64,000 nt of DNA from Chitinispirillales bacterium (GTDB taxonomy: Bacteria; Fibrobacterota; Chitinivibrionia; Chitinivibrionales; Chitinispirillaceae), in NCBI GenBank assembly GCA_031281485.1, contig JAITFI010000045.1, positions 1-64,000 on the forward strand, given 5' to 3'. A program made the translations under genes and the position numbers. Position 1 is the stretch's first letter, and each line of letters opens with the position of its first letter. Shown here piece by piece: positions 8,326 to 17,878 of the stretch. The notes under the pieces were generated by a model. That model was not told the origin of the DNA. It did not search any database and worked only from the letters and a program-made list of their open reading frames with translations.

Positions 8326-8515
8326 ATTGGCGATTGTGCGGTAATCGGTAATCATCCCGCAAGCCCAGGGCGGCGTCAGTCCGCCCTATCCAAGCCCCAT
8401 TTTCACCCTCCGCCGTCCGTCCCCCCCGGTTGATGACGCGGCGGTAGGGAGGTAGCGCGGTTGGATAGACGGACTATTACAGCGTATTAAAAACGCCCGA
8501 AACAAGGACTGTTCT

Positions 8516-9370
8516 TTACCTCGTGAACGTCCCGCACCACCACTCGTTTTCTGTTTGTGTTGATGATAATCCGAATCCAAAACTACTCGCCGCGGAAATC
8601 GCCTCTTCCGATTCATCAACCAGTATTCCGGACCAAATCAGTACAGAGTCTTTTTGAATGATTGGGATGATCTGTTCTAATAACGGGGCGGATTCTGTCA
8701 GCAGCATATTCATTATCACCGCATCAAAACGCCTATCGTCATTGATACGTATCGAATCCAGCGTCCCGATAACAAACGCGACGCATCCGCCCGTACGCGG
8801 CGGATTATCCCTCAAATTTTCGGCTAGATTCTCCCGGCAGTCCCCGTCTATCTCCACCCCGACCGCCCTTTTCGCCCCCAAGTAGTCCGCCACGAAACAG
8901 AGTACGCCCGATCCGGTACCAATATCTATTACCGATTTGTTGACGACCGCTCCCCCGCCCTCTATCAGCGCCTTAGCCGCCAACCGCGTCGTCTCATGGT
9001 GCCCCGTCCCGAAAGCCATCTTAGGCTCTATTTTGATCCACGCCGCCCGCCCCTCTTCGGGCGGTTCAAGCCACGCGGGCGACACCCAAACTCCCGCCGC
9101 GACTTGCGCCGGTTCCATGGATTCCCGCCATTTGGCGTTCCAATCCTGCTTATCGTCAACATATCCAATAGCCGGAATATCGATAGACAGGGTCTCCCCA
9201 AACGCCGCGGCGGCAGAGGCAGCCTGATCTTCCCTCTCAAAATAAAAAGTCAAAGATACTCGCCCACCATACGACGCCCCCTCGACGCACCCCCCCATCC
9301 CGCATCCGTAACCAATGGCCGAAGCGATTTCGAGTTGTTCTTCACCTAATTCGCATATTAAAGTATACAT
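8516..9370 (-). CDS. prmA: Ribosomal protein L11 methyltransferase PrmA
   Basis: PrmA trimethylates ribosomal protein L11 using S-adenosylmethionine. The 284-residue protein has the N-terminal substrate domain with DWNAKWRESMEP, then KIEPKMAFGTGHHETTRL, the PrmA signature, and the SAM motif VIDIGTGSGVLCFVADYLGA. The family's NxxA/NIL motif appears as the variant VIMNMLLTESAPLL. The start lies 2 nt past the thiC stop codon, so the two are co-transcribed and possibly coupled; no strong binding site is present. Confidence 0.92.
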   Translation of the reverse strand: MYTLICELGEEQLEIASAIGYGCGMGGCVEGASYGGRVSLTFYFEREDQAASAAAAFGETLSIDIPAIGYVDDKQDWNAKWRESMEPAQVAAGVWVSPAWLEPPEEGRAAWIKIEPKMAFGTGHHETTRLAAKALIEGGGAVVNKSVIDIGTGSGVLCFVADYLGAKRAVGVEIDGDCRENLAENLRDNPPRTGGCVAFVIGTLDSIRINDDRRFDAVIMNMLLTESAPLLEQIIPIIQKDSVLIWSGILVDESEEAISAASSFGFGLSSTQTENEWWCGTFTR

Positions 9371-9372
9371 AT

Positions 9373-10656
9373 TTATATTACCGACTTAGACCTCTTTATC
9401 GCGCAAAACTCCCCGCACATACTGCAAAGCGCCTGATCCGCCGGCGGCAATGAGTCTCTGTACTGCCTCGCCTTCTCCGGGTCCACGCACAGCGAGATCA
9501 TCTTGTCCCAATCGAGCGCAATCTTCGCCCTTGATATTTCATGGTCTAATTCTATCGCCCCCGGCAGCCCCCGCGCCACGTCTGCCGCGTGACCGGCTAT
9601 TCTGGAGGCTATCACGCCCTCTTTAACGTCGTCTATCGACGGCAATCTCAAATGCTCCGCCGGAGTGACGTAACACAAGAAGTCGGCCCCGGCCATCCCC
9701 GCCACCGCGCCGCCTATCGCCGCCGTGATGTGGTCGTAGCCGGGGGAGATGTCGGTGACAAGCGGGCCTAAAATGTAGAACGGCGCGTTGTCGCAGAGAG
9801 TCTTCTGTATCTGCATGTTCGCCGCCACCTGGTGCAGCGGAACGTGGCCCGGCCCCTCAACGAAGACGCCGACGTTACGCGCCCGCGCCCGCTTCACCAA
9901 TTCGCCGAGGATGACCAGTTCCTCTATCTGCGCCCTGTCGGTGGCGTCGTAGAGGGCGCCCGGCCTGAACCCGTCCCCGAGGCTCATGGCCACGTCGTAC
10001 TCGGCGCATAGGTCTAGCAGCCTGTCGTACTGCTCGTAGAGCGGGCTCTCCTTGCCGTTGTGGTGTATCCACTCCATTATGATGGTACCGCCCCGGCTCG
10101 TGGCCCCGGCGAGCCGCCCGGTCTCCTTGAAGCGCTCAACCGACTGCTTCGTCACCCCGCAGTGTATGGTCAGAAAGTCCACCCCTTGGCGGCAGTGATC
10201 TTCTATCACGGCGAACATGTCGTCGGCGGTCAGGTCGAGCACAGACTTCTTGGCGTCACGCGCCCGTACCGCCATCTCGTAGAGCGGGACGGTTCCCACG
10301 GCGACCGGGCAGCGCTCTATGAGGGCGGCGCGTATGCCCGGCAGGTCGCCGGCTGTGGAGAGATCCATGATCGCGTCGGCCCCGTGTTTCACCGCGACGT
10401 TCATCTTCTCGATCTCCTCGCCGATGTCGCTCTTGGAGGATGAGGTGCCGATATTGGCGTTGACCTTGATGCGCGTGCCGCTGCCGATGGTCAGGGGGTT
10501 GATCTTCCGCAGTCTGTTCCTGACGACGACGACGGAGCCGTCGGCCACGGCGCGGCGGAGCTGTTCGGGCGGCAGGCGCTCTAAATCGGCGGCGAGTTTT
10601 ATTTCGTCGGTTATTACGCCGGATTTGGCTTGTCCGACGCGGGTTTCGGTTGTCAT
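9373..10656 (-). CDS. thiC: Phosphomethylpyrimidine synthase ThiC
   Basis: ThiC is a radical-SAM enzyme that converts aminoimidazole ribotide to the pyrimidine half of thiamine. The 427-residue protein carries the conserved KVNANIGTSS, MEWIHHNGKESPLYEQYD, EGPGHVPLHQVAANM and YHI/DHITAAIGGA-type blocks, and the C-terminal cluster motif CSMCGEFC (CX2CX4C). It is the short form lacking the N-terminal ThiC-associated domain. It precedes prmA; no other thiamine gene is close. I looked for a thiamine riboswitch upstream and saw none. A benzimidazole-forming paralogue (BzaF) is a less likely alternative. Confidence 0.95.
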   Translation of the reverse strand: MTTETRVGQAKSGVITDEIKLAADLERLPPEQLRRAVADGSVVVVRNRLRKINPLTIGSGTRIKVNANIGTSSSKSDIGEEIEKMNVAVKHGADAIMDLSTAGDLPGIRAALIERCPVAVGTVPLYEMAVRARDAKKSVLDLTADDMFAVIEDHCRQGVDFLTIHCGVTKQSVERFKETGRLAGATSRGGTIIMEWIHHNGKESPLYEQYDRLLDLCAEYDVAMSLGDGFRPGALYDATDRAQIEELVILGELVKRARARNVGVFVEGPGHVPLHQVAANMQIQKTLCDNAPFYILGPLVTDISPGYDHITAAIGGAVAGMAGADFLCYVTPAEHLRLPSIDDVKEGVIASRIAGHAADVARGLPGAIELDHEISRAKIALDWDKMISLCVDPEKARQYRDSLPPADQALCSMCGEFCAIKRSKSVI

Positions 10657-10835
10657 GGGTATTATTTTCCTGAAATCTGCGTTAATGTTTTGGGTTTATA
10701 CCGTATGGACGAATAAATATAATATTTGTCCGTAATCCTAAAAAATTATAAAAAGATTTTGCATTTTACACCGCCCATAATCTATCTTTCTAAGATTATC
10801 CAGTCCATTTTTTGTTTTTGCCCGGAGGGTCGTTA

Positions 10836-11237
10836 ATGAGTAAAAGTCTTACTAAAAAGCAGTTGGAGTACTTCAAGGACAAGCTTCTCGCCGAAAAACA
10901 GAAGGTTTTGGAGGAGATGGGCGAACTGCAGCAGGACAACCTGAAGCAGTCCATATCGGACGCCGCGGGGGAGAACTCGCGGTACAGCTACCATCTCGGC
11001 GACGTGGCTTCGCTCTCCTACGGGCGCGAGTTTTCCATGGGGCTTGCCGAGAGGCAGCAGAAGTACCTTGAGCAGATAGACGCCGCGCTCGCCCGCATAG
11101 AGGACGGCACCTACGGCATCTGCAAGGTGACGGGCGAGCCGATAGACGTCGAGCGCCTCGAAGAGGTGCTTGTCGCCAAATACTCCGTGAAGGGGAAAGA
11201 GATTCTGGAGCGGCAGAAGCGCAAGGAAGGGGTTTGA
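10836..11237 (+). CDS. DksA/TraR-family protein lacking the zinc cysteines
   Basis: DksA-type proteins enter the secondary channel of RNA polymerase and, with ppGpp, adjust transcription. The 133-residue protein starts at ATG 10836 with GGAGGG 6 nt upstream. It has a long N-terminal helical hairpin (about 1-90) and the family's globular signature YGICKVTGEPIDVERL (about 97-113). Only one cysteine remains where the four-cysteine zinc finger normally sits. Its stop codon overlaps the frame of the following Omp85 gene. Confidence 0.85.
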   Translation: MSKSLTKKQLEYFKDKLLAEKQKVLEEMGELQQDNLKQSISDAAGENSRYSYHLGDVASLSYGREFSMGLAERQQKYLEQIDAALARIEDGTYGICKVTGEPIDVERLEEVLVAKYSVKGKEILERQKRKEGV

Positions 11238-11254
11238 CCGGACGGGGGCGCGGC

Positions 11255-12751
11255 GTGTTCGGAATGCTGAGGTTCTGCGCTGTTCTCGCCCTCCTGACCG
11301 CCGCCGCCCCGTTCTTCGCGGAGGGGGCGCAGCGTTTTCGGATCGACGCGGTGGCCATAGAGGGTCTGCCGGACGATCCGCCGGTTCCCGACGCCGTTTT
11401 GCTCTCGTTTCCGCTCTACTATGACCGTTCCAGCGAAGTCGGGCGGTCGGTCTACGCCATATCCAAGATACTCTCCGACGGCGGTTACCCGTACAATAGC
11501 GTTTGGCAGTCTATAACCGTAAACTCGGTTGACGATCGGGACAGCGTCGTCTCCATCTCGCTGCGCTTCAGGATCGACCCCGGCGAGCGCGTCTGCATGG
11601 GCAAACCGCTCATCATCGCCAGTAACAAGCGTCCCGGCATCTACTACCGCGACGTGATTTTCACTCCAAACACGCCGTACAACGCCGCCGCCGTCGATGA
11701 GTCGGTAAAGCGCCTTTCGGCGCGCCCCTACGTGAAGAGCGCCGCAGCCGCCTCACCCGTGATCATCGAGGACGCGCCGAAGTGCCGCGACTCCATGCCC
11801 GTGGCGGTCGCCGCCATATCCGTGACCGATAGGCGCGGCATGGAGGCCGAGGGCGCGCTCGGCTACGAGTCGGAGCGCGGCGGAGGTTTATCGGGACGCC
11901 TCACCCTTTCATTTGTCAACATGTTACGGCGCGGCGAGTCGGTTGACCTATCCTACGTCGGAACACAGACCGTCCAGCGCCTAAAGTCCGCCGCGACCTA
12001 CCCGTGGGCGTTCGACCTGCCGTTCGAGCTCGGCGGGTCGCTCGGGGCGGAGATCGAGGACGGCGGTTACGGCTACCTCGGCGGCGACATAAGCGCGAGC
12101 GTGGACATAGGAACGCGCCTGCGCTGCGGCGTGTCGCTCGCGGCCTCCGAGACGGTTCCGCCGGACAGTATCGGCACCCCGTACACGTTCTACGGCGCGG
12201 ACGTCTTTTTGGAGCTCAAGCGCGCGCAGTGGGAGCGCGGAGCCTACGTTCCCGAATTTTCGGTGAAGACCGGCGGCGGCGCGGCGCGGCGGGAGAAATC
12301 TTACGCCCGTAACAAGGCGGAGGCGGCTGCGGGTATACACTATCCGATATCGGAGAATTACGCCGTAGCCGGACGCGTCTGCGCCAAATCGCTGTTTACC
12401 GAGGAGGAGTACCTGCCCCCCGCCGAATTGTACAGAACGGGCGGGCACGGGTCGCTGCGCGGTTACTCCGAGGATGAGTACGCCTTCCGCTCAGTGGCTT
12501 TTTCGCAGATAGAGCTGCTGTATTACTTCGACCGCGCCGGTTCGGTGTACATCTTTACAGACGGCGGCGCGGGATTCAACGTCAACGATATGAACCGCCT
12601 ATCAATGGCAAACGCAGAGAAACTATTGGGCTACGGCATAGGCCTAAGATTCCCCTCGCGTTTGGGGACGGTGTCGCTGGAGTGGGCAAGAAACGTCGCG
12701 GACGGAAAGAGCCTCGGGCGGGTGCATGTCGGGGTCAGGACGGGGATTTGA
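11255..12751 (+). CDS. Omp85/BamA-family outer-membrane protein
   Basis: This is an outer-membrane beta-barrel of the Omp85 superfamily, which insert or secrete proteins. I prefer the GTG at 11255 (a G-rich binding site sits 6 nt upstream), with ATG 11264 as alternative. A signal peptide (FCAVLALLTAAAPFFAEGA) is followed by a short POTRA-like part (to about 170) and a barrel of alternating strands. The C-terminal part contains YRTGGHGSLRGY, the lid-loop signature of the family. At 499 residues it is much shorter than BamA, so a TamA-like or patatin-less single-POTRA type is likelier than the main BamA. Confidence 0.8.
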   Translation: MFGMLRFCAVLALLTAAAPFFAEGAQRFRIDAVAIEGLPDDPPVPDAVLLSFPLYYDRSSEVGRSVYAISKILSDGGYPYNSVWQSITVNSVDDRDSVVSISLRFRIDPGERVCMGKPLIIASNKRPGIYYRDVIFTPNTPYNAAAVDESVKRLSARPYVKSAAAASPVIIEDAPKCRDSMPVAVAAISVTDRRGMEAEGALGYESERGGGLSGRLTLSFVNMLRRGESVDLSYVGTQTVQRLKSAATYPWAFDLPFELGGSLGAEIEDGGYGYLGGDISASVDIGTRLRCGVSLAASETVPPDSIGTPYTFYGADVFLELKRAQWERGAYVPEFSVKTGGGAARREKSYARNKAEAAAGIHYPISENYAVAGRVCAKSLFTEEEYLPPAELYRTGGHGSLRGYSEDEYAFRSVAFSQIELLYYFDRAGSVYIFTDGGAGFNVNDMNRLSMANAEKLLGYGIGLRFPSRLGTVSLEWARNVADGKSLGRVHVGVRTGI

Positions 12752-12808
12752 AAGCACTAGCGCCCATAGATTGCCGAAGGCTTCGTCTTAAAAATATTTA
12801 AAAAGATT

Positions 12809-12837
12809 TTGACTTTCTTAACCCCATATATTATATA
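12809..12837 (+). promoter_or_regulatory. Candidate promoter for the InlB-repeat lipoprotein
   Basis: TTGACT (12809-12814) and TATATA (12832-12837) are 17 nt apart. An alternative -10, TATAAT, lies at 12857-12862 but lacks a good -35. Confidence 0.3.
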
Positions 12838-12895
12838 TGTATTAATATGTTTATGCTATAATCATCATTAAACTTTTTATGAAAGGCGGTCTTTT

Positions 12896-13717
12896 ATGAA
12901 CAAACATTTCACCAAATTGAGCGTGACATGCGTCGTATTGAGCGTGGTCGCGGCGGGGATGGTTCTGTTGGCGGGGTGCGGTACCAAAGAAAGCAGCCCG
13001 GCGGGGATAGCCCAATACACCCTTAATTTGAAATCGAATCCGGCCGGAAGCGGCATCTTCTCCGTAGACAGCGGGGCGACATTCGACGCCGGCACAGAGG
13101 TTCCCGTGACGGTCAGCCCGAGAATCACCGGGAAGTACGTGTTTTTGAGGTGGGAGGGCGACGCTAACGGGACGACGGAGCAGGTTACGGTTACTATGGA
13201 TGATAATAAGACGCTGACGGCGAAGTTTGAGGAACTTTACGCGGTTACGGCGGTGGCGAATCCGGATAGCGGCGGGATAATTTTACGTGTTCCTAGCAAA
13301 GATTACTATCATTTGGGCGACACTGTGCTTATACGTCTTAATAAAACAAACCCCGGTTACAAATTCATAGGTTGGAATAATAACACGACGGATACTGCAA
13401 AAACGTTGTTGCTTGTTGTGAGAAACGACACAACATTTACAGCTAATTTTGAGGAAAAGTTCGCATTTAATTTCAATCCGGATCCGGCAAATGGTGGTAC
13501 TGTGGTACTCACCCCTACAAAAGACTACTATGACGATGGAGATGTAGTTATTGTGACAGTTACGCCGGCATCTGGATATATGTTCGTCGGTTGGAGAGAC
13601 CCTATTACGGGCGAAATAAACACTGATTATGACAATGATAACCCGTACACTGTTATAGTTGGCGAAAACAGCGAGACGTTGTTGATCCCAGAATTCTTTA
13701 ATGCTGGTGGTTTATAG
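12896..13717 (+). CDS. Lipoprotein with InlB B-type repeats
   Basis: A lipoprotein signal (basic start, hydrophobic stretch, LLAGC lipobox at about 24-28) is followed by three repeats of about 70 residues. Each repeat ends in an aromatic-G-W step and TAKFEE/TANFEE-like strand (KYVFLRWEGD...LTAKFEE; GYKFIGWNNN...FTANFEE; GYMFVGWRDP...). This is the divergent InlB B-repeat fold, common in surface proteins that bind host or polymer ligands. It would be anchored in a membrane leaflet by its lipid. It is a single-gene unit, followed by a family A repeat. Confidence 0.85.
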   Translation: MNKHFTKLSVTCVVLSVVAAGMVLLAGCGTKESSPAGIAQYTLNLKSNPAGSGIFSVDSGATFDAGTEVPVTVSPRITGKYVFLRWEGDANGTTEQVTVTMDDNKTLTAKFEELYAVTAVANPDSGGIILRVPSKDYYHLGDTVLIRLNKTNPGYKFIGWNNNTTDTAKTLLLVVRNDTTFTANFEEKFAFNFNPDPANGGTVVLTPTKDYYDDGDVVIVTVTPASGYMFVGWRDPITGEINTDYDNDNPYTVIVGENSETLLIPEFFNAGGL

Positions 13718-13748
13718 ACCCGTTTTTTTTTGACGTTGATTTTGACTG

Positions 13749-13806
13749 AAAATGCGGGGTTTAGCCCCGCATTTATCTATGAAGCCGAAGGCTTCGTCTA
13801 AAAAAG
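13749..13806. repeat. Dispersed two-hairpin repeat family A, copy 2
   Basis: AAATGCGGGG-TTTAG-CCCCGCATTT is followed by CTATGA, the short GAAGCC/GGCTTC hairpin and GTCTAAAAAAG. Outer bases of the first stem have changed symmetrically (AT to AA/TT) so that pairing is kept. It lies between two convergent genes. Confidence 0.8.
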
Positions 13807-13864
13807 ATTTTGATTTTAAAAGATTTTAAAAGATTTTGACTTTATGCAATAAAAGAAACTAACC

Positions 13865-15460
13865 CTACCCTTCAATCCACTCCCCTATCTGCCGTATCTT
13901 ATCGTCAATAGCAATCGCCACCTTCTTTGCGTTTTTGTATGGAGCGTCGTATTGTTTCTCATTTATCTGCTTCATCGCCTCCGCCGCGACCGTCTTGCAG
14001 TCGTCGTTGCGGGCTACTTTTATTTCGATTATCCACGTGTTGCCGGCGTAGGAGACGAGCAGGTCGGAGCGGCCTTTGCTGTTGTGTATTTCACCGAATG
14101 TGAGTACGCCGCAACCGCGTAGGAATGCCAGTATATTTGAGCGGTAGAGCCACTCCCCCGCCGGGATTTTTGACCGTTTTATCGCCGCCCTTGCCGACAT
14201 GGCGTAGTCGTCGTAGGGAATGCTTGCCAAGAGGCGGTTTATCGTTTCAGCAAAGAGATCAACGTCGCCGTCTTTAACAGAATCCAAAAGCGGGGTACGG
14301 AAATCAATAAAATAGCTGACGCCGTCATTCCGGATGATGTTCTCGGTTACCAACAGCGACATGGATTCAAGCACCTCGGCGTTGGGGTAATCGAGCGTAA
14401 AATCATTGCCGACGCCCTCGCGAAGCGTCAAGTAGCCCGACTGATACAGAAAACTCTCCGGCGACGCGGTCTCAACTTCGCCGGGACATCGCGCAAAATC
14501 CCTCGAAACCGGTATTCCGCGGAACTGCTCGACGGTGAGGTGTCTGTCTTTCATGTAGTCGGCTATGATTTTCGGGTTGCCGGATTCTATCCAATAATTT
14601 GAAAGATCGTAATCGCCGAAGAAATTAAGCACCGAAAACGGGCAGTATACCTTATGCACCCCGTCAAAACAAAATCCGTTGTAGTAGGTTCTCAGTTTAT
14701 CCACTAATTCCTCGGTCGATATATTTAAATCTTTCGCCCCGGCCTCAAGATGCTCTTGGAAATAATCAACAAGCTCCTGCTCGGTGTATCCGAATAGCGT
14801 ACCGAATTTTCTGTCGAGCGATAAATCATACAAATTATTCAGCGTCGAGAAAACGCCCGCCTTAGTGAATTTGGAAATCCCGGTCATAAACAAAAATCGT
14901 ATATGCGGCTCATTCCCTTTCAGCCGCGAGTAGTAACCTCTCATAATATCGCGGACTTCCTGCGCCATCGGCGGCTTTTGGTAGAAGTCTAAAAACGGCT
15001 TGTCGTATTCGTCCACAATCACTGCCGCGGGCTTACCGTATTTTTCAGAAGTTTTGACGATTATCACCTCCAACATCCTTCCCGGTTCCCTTTCGCCGAG
15101 GAGGTCTATTTCATATTTATCGGCGATATCTCCCGTCTGATCGGCTATCGACTTCCTGACACCGGCGGTGCCGTTGGTTGTGTCCACCTTGCTCATATCC
15201 AAGTGGATAACCGGATAGCTCTCCCACTCCCAATCGGTCTTTGAGATAGCCAGACCCTCAAACAGATCCCGCTTCCCGCTGAACAGCGCGTCGAGCGTCC
15301 AGCACGTAAGCGACTTACCGAACCGCCGAGGGCGGGACAGGAAGTACTGAATACGGGAGCCGGATACTAATTCGTAGAGTATGTCCGTTTTATCAACGTA
15401 CACGGCGTTTCTTTGGCGGATAGTCTCAAATACCTGCAAACCTGTCGGCAATTGTTTCAT
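13865..15460 (-). CDS. AAA-ATPase-like protein with PD-(D/E)XK nuclease domain
   Basis: This 531-residue protein belongs to the AAA-ATPase-like/DUF1703 family that is expanded in gut bacteria. The N-terminal part has YVDKTDILYELV and a shortened P-loop, RPRRFGKSL, then a Walker B-like VIVDEYDKPFLD (about 160). The C-terminal domain has GRSDLLVSYAGNTWIIEIKV, the D...ExK core of PD-(D/E)XK nucleases. The start is ATG 15460 (MKQLPTG). Its cellular role is not known; nuclease-based defence or mobile-element origin has been suggested for the family. It is convergent with the lipoprotein gene. Confidence 0.85.
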   Translation of the reverse strand: MKQLPTGLQVFETIRQRNAVYVDKTDILYELVSGSRIQYFLSRPRRFGKSLTCWTLDALFSGKRDLFEGLAISKTDWEWESYPVIHLDMSKVDTTNGTAGVRKSIADQTGDIADKYEIDLLGEREPGRMLEVIIVKTSEKYGKPAAVIVDEYDKPFLDFYQKPPMAQEVRDIMRGYYSRLKGNEPHIRFLFMTGISKFTKAGVFSTLNNLYDLSLDRKFGTLFGYTEQELVDYFQEHLEAGAKDLNISTEELVDKLRTYYNGFCFDGVHKVYCPFSVLNFFGDYDLSNYWIESGNPKIIADYMKDRHLTVEQFRGIPVSRDFARCPGEVETASPESFLYQSGYLTLREGVGNDFTLDYPNAEVLESMSLLVTENIIRNDGVSYFIDFRTPLLDSVKDGDVDLFAETINRLLASIPYDDYAMSARAAIKRSKIPAGEWLYRSNILAFLRGCGVLTFGEIHNSKGRSDLLVSYAGNTWIIEIKVARNDDCKTVAAEAMKQINEKQYDAPYKNAKKVAIAIDDKIRQIGEWIEG

Positions 15461-15668
15461 TTTCAGGCACCCCTCTATCCACAAAATACTATTCCGCGGA
15501 ACGGAAAGTCAAAATCAAGGCCGATTTTTTATTCCAACAACACCCCGCCTCCATATATTATATTATGATTCTTGTATTGTATAGATATAGATACCTTGAA
15601 CCGAAATTAAACCGGCGCGCACGTCTATATGGCGGCGTGCGTAACGCGATACCGTGAGGGAGGTTGCG

Positions 15669-17864
15669 ATGGCGGCTGTTAAAAAGTCGATGTCGATAAG
15701 GCTGAAGTTCTTCATCTTTTCCGCAACGTTGTTTCTGTTGATCGTGACGGCGGGAAGCGCGGCGTTCTTTCTCGCTATGCGTAATATAATAGTGGATAAC
15801 ATAGACGGCGAGACCGCCGGCATGCTCAATATAGAGCGGAACAAATTAGAGAGCTCCGTGAAAGGCGAGATCGCCATTGCCCTCAAGATGGCCTCGTCGC
15901 CGCTCATCATAAAGCACTTTTTGAATCCGGCGGACTCCGCCCTCAAAAAGATCGCGTTTGAGGAGATACAGGGGTACCGCAGGGCTTTCGGCAGCAATAC
16001 CGCTTTTTGGATAAGCGACGCGGACAAAAAGTTTTACTCCGACGACGCCTTTGTGTACGTGGTGGACCCGAAGGACAAGAGCAACTACTGGTATCCGATG
16101 ACCATGACCGAGACCGACAAATACAATTTCAATATAAACTATAACGAGAATGTGAAGAAGATCTTGCTCTGGATAAACGCGGTTGTGAGGGACGGCGCCA
16201 AAAAGCCGGTGGGCATAGTGGGAACGGGCATCAACCTCTCCGCCTTCGCCGACACGATTTACAAGGATTACACAGGCAAGGCGGATCTCTATTTTTTCAA
16301 CGCGTTTGACGAGATAACGGGGGCCAAGAACGGCGAGCTTGTGTCCGAGAAGAAGAAGCTCGACGCGGTGCTCGGGGAGGCCGCCGCAAAGGAGGTCGCC
16401 GCCGCCGCGAAGGGTTTGAAGGCCGGCGAGAACAAGATTTTCCACTTGCCCGCGGGCGAGGCGGTAATGACCGCCGTTCCGGCCTTGGAGTGGTACGCCA
16501 TCGCGATCCGCCCTATTACGAAGGCGGATTACGACATCTCCATGACGACCTTCTTCATCATCGTGCTCGCGGTTATCGCGGCGATATTCGTGGTGTTCAA
16601 CGCCCTCATCGCCCAAATGATCAAACCGCTGCGCAACATGACCAAAGTGCTGCATCAGACCTCCGAAGACTGGGACCTGACGCGGCGCTTGGAGGTAAAA
16701 AAGAACGACGAGATAGGTATAGTCGCCCGCTCGGTCAACGAGTTTATGGAGAGGCTGCATTCCACTATCAAAACGCTGAGCAGAATGAGCGGCGAGGGCG
16801 ACGGCGACCTGACCATCCGCTTTGAGGAGCTCGGTCAAGGCGATTTCGGGCAGATGGCGCACGGCCTGAATAAGCTGATGGAGAAACTGCACACCACGAT
16901 AAAGACGATGCAATCGGAGGCGAAGAACCTGTCGAGCACCTCCGCGGCGTTGTTTGAGCTCTCGAACGTGCTCTCCAAATCCTCCGAGACCACGCTTGGG
17001 GAGTCGATAAGCGTCTCTCGGCAAAGCAGGGATACGAGCGAGAACGTTCACGGTATCGCGAGCGAGGCGGCGCGGTCGAGCGCCGGCGCCTTGGAGCTAT
17101 CGGCCACCGCGGAGCAGATGGGCTCGAACATGAACACTGTTATTAAAGCCGTGAGCGATATGAACGATAACTTCAACAAAATCACCGACAACACGCGGGA
17201 GTCGAAAACCATCGCCGACCACGCGATCGACAGGGCCTCCGCCGCTATGGGCGTAATGGACGCGCTGGAGGCGTCGGTGGAGGAGATCGGGCGGTTTACG
17301 AACGTTATCAAGACCGTAGCCAAAAAGACAAACCTGCTGGCGCTCAACGCCTCGGTGGAGGCGGCGCACGCCGGAGAGGCCGGCAAGGGCTTCGCGGTGG
17401 TGGCCAACGAGGTTAAGCAATTGGCGAACCAGAGCGTGTCGAACGCCAACGACATCACGCGGCGCATAGAAAACATCCAAGCCGGAACCGCCGACGCCAT
17501 CGGCGTCATAAGGGAGATCTCATCCGTCATAAAAAAGATGAGCGAGTCCGCGAACTCGATATCAGAGAGCGTAGAGCGGCAGATAAAGGTCAGCGCCGAC
17601 CTGACGGACACGGCCAAGCAGACAAACATAGGCGCGCAGCATGTAGTTCAAGGGATAAGCGACGTGGCCGCGTCCATACAGACCTCCGCCAAACACGCCG
17701 GAGTGGCCGCGGACGGCGCGCGGCGCGTTTCCAACAGCATCGGCGTTATAAAGAGCGCCGCCGAAAAAACAAACGACCATTCCACGGAACTGAAAGAAAC
17801 GGCAAACTCGCTGAAAAATATGGCTGAACAGCTTGATTCGATTGTTTGCCGTTTTAAAACGTAG
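15669..17864 (+). CDS. Methyl-accepting chemotaxis protein
   Basis: A 731-residue chemoreceptor. One membrane helix at about 15-37 and a second at about 290-312 (FFIIVLAVIAAIFVVFNALI) flank a periplasmic Cache-like sensor. HAMP follows (about 313-365), then a second HAMP-like segment (about 370-415) and the cytoplasmic signalling domain with the tip NLLALNASVEAAHAGEAGKG. No C-terminal CheR-docking pentapeptide is seen. The start is ATG 15669 with GGGAGG upstream. It fits with the flagellar operon 3 kb downstream. The periplasmic TPR gene follows after 14 nt. Confidence 0.95.
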   Translation: MAAVKKSMSIRLKFFIFSATLFLLIVTAGSAAFFLAMRNIIVDNIDGETAGMLNIERNKLESSVKGEIAIALKMASSPLIIKHFLNPADSALKKIAFEEIQGYRRAFGSNTAFWISDADKKFYSDDAFVYVVDPKDKSNYWYPMTMTETDKYNFNINYNENVKKILLWINAVVRDGAKKPVGIVGTGINLSAFADTIYKDYTGKADLYFFNAFDEITGAKNGELVSEKKKLDAVLGEAAAKEVAAAAKGLKAGENKIFHLPAGEAVMTAVPALEWYAIAIRPITKADYDISMTTFFIIVLAVIAAIFVVFNALIAQMIKPLRNMTKVLHQTSEDWDLTRRLEVKKNDEIGIVARSVNEFMERLHSTIKTLSRMSGEGDGDLTIRFEELGQGDFGQMAHGLNKLMEKLHTTIKTMQSEAKNLSSTSAALFELSNVLSKSSETTLGESISVSRQSRDTSENVHGIASEAARSSAGALELSATAEQMGSNMNTVIKAVSDMNDNFNKITDNTRESKTIADHAIDRASAAMGVMDALEASVEEIGRFTNVIKTVAKKTNLLALNASVEAAHAGEAGKGFAVVANEVKQLANQSVSNANDITRRIENIQAGTADAIGVIREISSVIKKMSESANSISESVERQIKVSADLTDTAKQTNIGAQHVVQGISDVAASIQTSAKHAGVAADGARRVSNSIGVIKSAAEKTNDHSTELKETANSLKNMAEQLDSIVCRFKT

Positions 17865-17878
17865 AAAGAACGGTCTAT

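Noticed and set aside
10657-10835. Possible thiamine riboswitch upstream of thiC
   Set aside because: On the minus strand I could not find the conserved CUGAGA and ACCUGA-type elements; the region is short and A/T-rich.
15846-17051. 401-codon frame opposite the chemoreceptor
   Set aside because: The sense strand encodes a clear chemoreceptor; the antisense frame has no recognisable pattern.
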